From Acidobacteriota bacterium (GTDB lineage: Bacteria > Actinomycetota > Acidimicrobiia > Spongiisociales > ZC4RG35), in contig JACZUI010000025.1 of assembly GCA_022573225.1 (NCBI GenBank), forward strand, positions 1 through 37,702: a stretch of 37,702 nucleotides of DNA, in the 5' to 3' direction. Position numbers and translations under genes: made by a program. This document shows, piece by piece, positions 34,456-37,702 of this stretch (positions within the stretch are counted from its first letter, which is position 1; every line of letters starts with the position of its first letter). Below the pieces are notes generated by a model. The model worked only from the letters and a program-made list of their open reading frames with translations, ran no database searches and was not told the DNA's origin.

Positions 34456-34991
34456 GGCATCTCCCAAACCCTCTCCCAAGCACCGACCCAGCGACTCCTG
34501 AGGGGGACCCGACCTCGGAGAAGGTCTCTCACGACCCTGGCGGACAGTGCCGGCAGCACCGGGCCCGGACCAGGCGGCTTCATCCGAGTCCGGGCGGGCT
34601 GCCAAACCGCAGGTATTGGATCGACCGGCATGAGCAGTCCTGGGAGTAGCGGACGGACCGGAACGACGGGCCAGGGCCATTGCCCTCGGTGACAGCGCAC
34701 CACCACTGCCGGCCAATGCTGGGAGAAGGCTTCGATCAACGAGGCGGCGCGGTCCTCGTCGACACCGGACCCGGAGACGAGGGCCACACCGCGACGCCCA
34801 GGACTGAGCTCGGCTAGCGACGGCCCTTCCTCGGCGATCTCTCCCAACGCCCGGCCGGTTCGAAGATCTCCTACCAGGTCGATCAGCAGAGCAGTCCCGG
34901 CCGACAATGCAAGACCGAGACCGCTCAGCATCGAAAGAGTCGGATCTGGTGACTCGACTCCGAGCACCCCTTTGACACCCATCCCCTCCAT
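34446..34991 (-). CDS. CpaE/Ssd-like protein with a degenerate P-loop
   Basis: The 181-residue protein leads the tad cluster, where M. tuberculosis has ssd (Rv3660c, a MinD/CpaE-like protein). The region LGLALSAGTALLIDLVGDLR and the following SLAEL and GVALVSGSG pieces resemble the strand after the P-loop in MinD-like ATPases (VLLVDLD...). The P-loop itself should lie near GVESPDPTLSM and lacks the GxGGxGKT residues. The protein is also about half the usual length, and the N-terminal receiver-like domain is missing. It probably cannot hydrolyse ATP and may only localise the apparatus. ATG starts at 34991 or 34982 are both possible. Assignment rests partly on position. Confidence 0.55.
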   Translation of the reverse strand: MEGMGVKGVLGVESPDPTLSMLSGLGLALSAGTALLIDLVGDLRTGRALGEIAEEGPSLAELSPGRRGVALVSGSGVDEDRAASLIEAFSQHWPAVVVRCHRGQWPWPVVPVRPLLPGLLMPVDPIPAVWQPARTRMKPPGPGPVLPALSARVVRDLLRGRVPLRSRWVGAWERVWEMPWA

Positions 34992-35082
34992 ATGGCGAAC
35001 CTATGAGCTGGCCGGGGAGGATTCAAGACCCTTGAGACCGCTGGGTTCGGCCGGCAAACCTGGTTGTTACCTTGAAGGGGAA

Positions 35083-35859
35083 ATGGCCGCCGCCGCGTTC
35101 TTCGATCTCGACAAGACGATCATCGCCAAGTCGTCGACACTCGCCTTCACGAAGCCGCTATTCAAGGCGGGGTTTCTCTCCCGCACCACACTTGCCAAGG
35201 CCGCAATCGCCCAGGCCTACTACCAGGCATTTGGGGCAGACCACGAGCAGTTGGAGCGGATCAAGGAGGAGTTGGCGGGCCTGACCAAGGGGTGGGATCG
35301 CAACGAGATCATCCGTCTCGTCGAGGAGACGGTCGGCGAGGTAGTGGCTCCGCTTGTCTACTCAGAGGCACTCGCCATCATCGACGACCACCGCCGATCT
35401 GGGCGCAGGGTCGTGGTGGTCTCCACCAGCCCCGACGAGATCGTTCGGCCGCTTTGTCGCTACCTCGGGATTGAGGATGTCATCGCCACGAGGAGCGAGA
35501 TCGACGAAGACGGGAGGTACACCGGCACGATCGAGCTCTATGCATATGGCCCTGCAAAAGCCCAGGCGATGGTCGAAATGGCGGCCAATCAGGACATCGA
35601 TCTGTCGGCCAGCTACGCCTACTCCGACTCCATCACCGACATCCCGATGCTCGAAGCGGTGGGGCATCCTGTCGCGGTCAACCCGGACAGTGACCTGCTC
35701 GAGGCAGCGACAGAGAGAAACTGGGAGATTCGGTGGTTCGAGTCGGCGGTGACCATTCGCGACAAGGTCGTGAGCAAGGCGGTGCCTGGCGTGGCAGTTG
35801 CCAGCGGTCTCGCGGCAGCCGTTGCGTATGTGACCATCAAACAGAAGAAGAAGGGTTGA
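35083..35859 (+). CDS. HAD-superfamily IB hydrolase (SerB-like)
   Basis: The 258-residue protein has FFDLDKTI (motif I, Asp8 and Asp10), a motif II serine in VVVVSTSPDEIV, a lysine in GPAKAQAM, and motif IV YSDSITDIPML. This is a phosphatase of subfamily IB, like Rv3661 of M. tuberculosis, which is also divergent from the ssd-led tad cluster. The ATG at 35083 has AAGGGGAA just upstream. The C-terminus contains a small hydrophobic region (AVPGVAVASGLAAAVAYV) and a basic KQKKKG end, so it may attach to the membrane. The substrate is not known. Confidence 0.9.
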   Translation: MAAAAFFDLDKTIIAKSSTLAFTKPLFKAGFLSRTTLAKAAIAQAYYQAFGADHEQLERIKEELAGLTKGWDRNEIIRLVEETVGEVVAPLVYSEALAIIDDHRRSGRRVVVVSTSPDEIVRPLCRYLGIEDVIATRSEIDEDGRYTGTIELYAYGPAKAQAMVEMAANQDIDLSASYAYSDSITDIPMLEAVGHPVAVNPDSDLLEAATERNWEIRWFESAVTIRDKVVSKAVPGVAVASGLAAAVAYVTIKQKKKG

Positions 35860-36184
35860 CTCTGGCGATTGTCCACGTGTACCCGGCAGCCGTCACAGCC
35901 TCGATGAGACCATCCGGGGTGAACTCATCACCAGAAAGGGCAGAGACGACATCGTGGGACAGGACAAAGCCCCGAACAGACCACAGCTGATCCCGGTCGA
36001 AAGATCCCACGACGCGCCCGTCGACGATCTCCTTGACGGCATCGGTGACTTCGTCGACGACCAGGCGAGCGGGGTCTCCATCGCCCAGCATCCAATCCCG
36101 CCGCTGTCCGTCGACGTCCATCTGAAGGGCATCGGCGGACGGGGATGGGCCGTCAACCAAGGCGGCAAGGCGGATCACTCGCAC
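35837..36184 (-). CDS. Hypothetical protein between the HAD hydrolase and ispD
   Basis: A minus-strand frame stops at 35837, overlapping the HAD gene end by 23 bp, and reads as coding over about 115 residues from a GTG at 36184. Recognisable pieces are RVIRLAALVDGPSPS, GDGDPARLVVDEVTDAVKEI, GSFDRDQLWSVRGFVLSHDV and TPDGLIEAVTAAGYTWTIA. It is acidic and soluble-looking. No Shine-Dalgarno fixes the start, and the open frame extends about 60 codons further upstream. I recognise no family. Confidence 0.5.
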   Translation of the reverse strand: MRVIRLAALVDGPSPSADALQMDVDGQRRDWMLGDGDPARLVVDEVTDAVKEIVDGRVVGSFDRDQLWSVRGFVLSHDVVSALSGDEFTPDGLIEAVTAAGYTWTIARVNPSSSV

Positions 36185-36240
36185 AAAGTACTCTGCCGTC
36201 AGTGAAGGAGTCTGCTGAATAATGCCGTTGGTCAGATGAC

Positions 36241-36912
36241 ATGCATTGTTCAACGGGCTCCAAGGCGATGATCGTGGTGGCAGGGGGCTCCAGCGCCCGC
36301 TTTGGTGACGACAAGATGATGGCGATGATCGCGGGCAAGCCGCTGGTGGTTCACACGCTGGAGGCGGTCGCATCGGTCGTCGACCGTTGCGTCCTGGTTT
36401 GCAGATCCGACCAGATCGAGGCCCTGGGACGCCTGGCCCTCGATGCCGACCTCGTTCCCGGAGGGTCGACCAGGACGACCAGCGAGATGGCCGGGCTGGC
36501 CGCCCTCGGAGGCCGGGCAGACCTCATTGGCATTCACGATGGGGCCCGTCCTCTGGTCCCGGTCCGGCTCATTGAGACTTTGTTCGAAGTCGCTGCGAGA
36601 ACGGGCGGCGCCGTACCTGTTCTCGACCCGGATGCGCCGGTGATCTCTCGCAAAACACTCAGGTTGGTCGACGGCGTTGGTGTCGTCCAGACCCCACAGG
36701 TATTTGCGGGCGGAGCCCTCACGGCCGCCTATGTCCAGGCCGCCCAGGCCGACTACGAGGGTCAAGACACGGCCGATGTCGTTATGAGTTTCTCCGATAT
36801 CGAGATTGCCGCAGTTGCCGGCGACCCCGGAAACGTCAAGGTCACCTATCCGGGAGACGTTGAGGCTGTTCGCTCCCGGATCGAAGCCCGGTCTCATATC
36901 GGACCAGCGTGA
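36241..36912 (+). CDS. ispD: 2-C-methyl-D-erythritol 4-phosphate cytidylyltransferase-like protein
   Basis: The 223-residue protein has the nucleotidyltransferase pattern of IspD: an N-terminal glycine-rich loop (VVAGGSSARFGDDK), STRTTSEMAGLAAL for the R-x-x-S region, IHDGARPLV, TPQVFAGGALTAAY, and a C-terminal NVKVTYPGDVEAVRSR. In IspD these bind CTP and methylerythritol phosphate. Several positions differ from the consensus (AGGSSARFG rather than AAGxGxRMG; DGARP rather than DAARP; no TDDA motif, where TADVVMSF stands). It may be IspD or a related pyrophosphorylase. The ATG at 36241 is used; a second ATG at 36268 is nearer the usual N-terminus. Its 3' end overlaps the convergent GNAT gene by 71 bp. 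Confidence 0.72.
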   Translation: MHCSTGSKAMIVVAGGSSARFGDDKMMAMIAGKPLVVHTLEAVASVVDRCVLVCRSDQIEALGRLALDADLVPGGSTRTTSEMAGLAALGGRADLIGIHDGARPLVPVRLIETLFEVAARTGGAVPVLDPDAPVISRKTLRLVDGVGVVQTPQVFAGGALTAAYVQAAQADYEGQDTADVVMSFSDIEIAAVAGDPGNVKVTYPGDVEAVRSRIEARSHIGPA

Positions 36913-37393
36913 CCTGAGTCCCGCCGATTTCCTCGAGCCGAAACGGGGCGCCCAGAGTCCATCCCCGATTCTCGTAGAAATTTCGGGCCGACGTGTTGCG
37001 GTCGATAACCCACAAGAGCGCCGACTCGTACCCCCGATAATCGATAGCTGCCTCAGTGGCTTCGAGCAACCGGGAACCGTGCCCTCTGCCCTGAAAACCG
37101 GGATCGACATAGATGGCGCGCAGCTCTCCCCAGCCGGGATCGTCGGCTGCTGCGTACGAGCTGTACCCCACTACCCGGTCTCGTTCGGTCGATACCAGCA
37201 TTCCCACCCCGGCCGACATTCTCTCTGCCCACCGCGACTCCGGGACGTGGAATGCATCGAGGAATGACCTGGGAAAGATCTCCGAATAGGCAGTCTTCCA
37301 GGCTGCTTCCTGAACCCTCGAGAGTGCGGCGGCGTCAGACTCGGTCGCCGGCCGGAGAGTCACTTTGGGATTCTGACTCGATGTCGTCCTCAT
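36842..37393 (-). CDS. GNAT-family N-acetyltransferase
   Basis: The 183-residue protein has the GNAT fold: VTLRPATESDAAALS at the N-terminus, AIYVDPGFQGRGHGSRLL as the acetyl-CoA binding motif (Q-x-x-G-x-G), then LLWVIDRNTSARNFYENRGW. Its arrangement resembles the small-molecule or ribosomal-type acetyltransferases. The ATG at 37393 is supported by GGAGG eight bases before it and overlaps the upstream gene by 59 bp. The C-terminal tail beyond TLVRYE is encoded antisense to the ispD end. Substrate unknown. Confidence 0.9.
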   Translation of the reverse strand: MRTTSSQNPKVTLRPATESDAAALSRVQEAAWKTAYSEIFPRSFLDAFHVPESRWAERMSAGVGMLVSTERDRVVGYSSYAAADDPGWGELRAIYVDPGFQGRGHGSRLLEATEAAIDYRGYESALLWVIDRNTSARNFYENRGWTLGAPFRLEEIGGTQVTLVRYETGLRSGSEQPQRLPDR

Positions 37394-37702
37394 TGTCCTT
37401 GCCTCCGAGAACCCAGATCGCGAGTACCGAGAGCGATGCCGCCGTCAGTCCCAGGGCAAGCCATCCCCAACCTTGGGCTTCGGAGCTGAATCCGTCCGCC
37501 TCGGTGGTTGTGGTCACCACACCTCCGGTGGGAAACTCGGCGCCCAGCCGGGTGAGCGAGATGCTCTCCGACTCGGCACCGACCTCTCCGATCGCCTCGA
37601 AGACAACCTGATAATCGATCATCCGGAGCTCGGTCTGGATGCCGAACAAACCATCACCGCGGTGCAGCAAGGGAAGTGTCAATGTCTGCTCTCCCGGTGC
37701 AA
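37335..37702 (-). CDS. C-terminal part of a membrane-anchored protein running off the right edge
   Basis: A minus-strand frame enters from the right edge with no start in the window and ends at 37335. It reads APGEQTLTLPLLHRGDGLFG, then ELRMIDYQVVFEAIGE, a beta-strand-like stretch that would be external, followed by a Thr-rich linker (GGVVTTTTEAD). A single transmembrane helix comes next (about WGWLALGLTAASLSVLAIWVLGG), then an acidic cytoplasmic tail (DNEDDIESESQSD). It probably belongs to a longer secreted or surface protein. A TTG at 37682 could also start a 115-residue protein, but the open frame continues. It overlaps the GNAT start by 59 bp. Family not recognised. Confidence 0.6.
   Translation of the reverse strand, partial: APGEQTLTLPLLHRGDGLFGIQTELRMIDYQVVFEAIGEVGAESESISLTRLGAEFPTGGVVTTTTEADGFSSEAQGWGWLALGLTAASLSVLAIWVLGGKDNEDDIESESQSDSPAGDRV

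Overview
This window looks like a chromosomal stretch from a moderately high-GC actinobacterium (Actinomycetota), on core genes rather than on a plasmid or prophage. Three things support that: GTG/TTG starts are common; there is an actinobacterial RsrA/SigR-type redox sigma pair; and the gene order resembles the Mycobacterium tuberculosis block from clpC1 to Rv3661 (clpC, lysS, panC, DUF2520, folK, folP, folE, ftsH, hpt, tilS, zincin, holB, topA, a tad cluster, an HAD hydrolase). The Thr/Glu-rich lipoprotein linker and the compressed operons would fit an Acidimicrobiia-like lineage, but that placement is inference. Most genes lie on the minus strand. No stretch over 300 bases lacks a feature.

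Layout, left to right. Positions 1-4.9 kb hold a BMP-family ABC importer, probably for nucleosides: a lipoprotein gene, a hairpin terminator, a double ATPase and two permeases, the last running off the left edge. Positions 5.0-8.3 kb hold a VanY-type carboxypeptidase and clpC. A polyprenyl diphosphate synthase follows on the plus strand. Positions 9.4-12.6 kb are an overlapping DUF2520-panC-lysS operon, preceded by a small basic protein. Positions 13.2-16.1 kb are a folate operon (folE-folP-degenerate phosphatase-folB remnant-folK). Its folK is fused to a membrane methyltransferase domain, and its folB survives only as a 3' stub.

Positions 16.2-17.6 kb carry a plus-strand cassette set between folE and ftsH, genes that adjoin in M. 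tuberculosis. It consists of a promoter covered by five GATGTC boxes at exact 11-bp spacing, a 28-codon ORF, a ribbon-helix-helix protein and a DUF4097 beta-solenoid protein. This is the best candidate here for an undescribed self-regulated system.

Positions 17.6-23.7 kb read as one minus-strand chain, sigR-rsrA-membrane protein-zincin-tilS-hpt-ftsH, with most junctions overlapping and a SigR-like promoter immediately before sigR. It is followed by tRNA-Thr(CGU), tmk-holB, and topA on the plus strand. Positions 28.2-31.2 kb hold a damaged PIN-PhoH gene (split into two frames and lacking the PIN N-terminus) and polX. Positions 31.2-35.0 kb are a compact tad-type pilus/secretion cluster with every junction overlapping or close, led by a CpaE/Ssd-like protein without a recognisable P-loop. 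The right end has an HAD hydrolase, an unknown ORF, an ispD-like gene, a GNAT acetyltransferase and the C-terminus of a membrane-anchored protein running off the edge.
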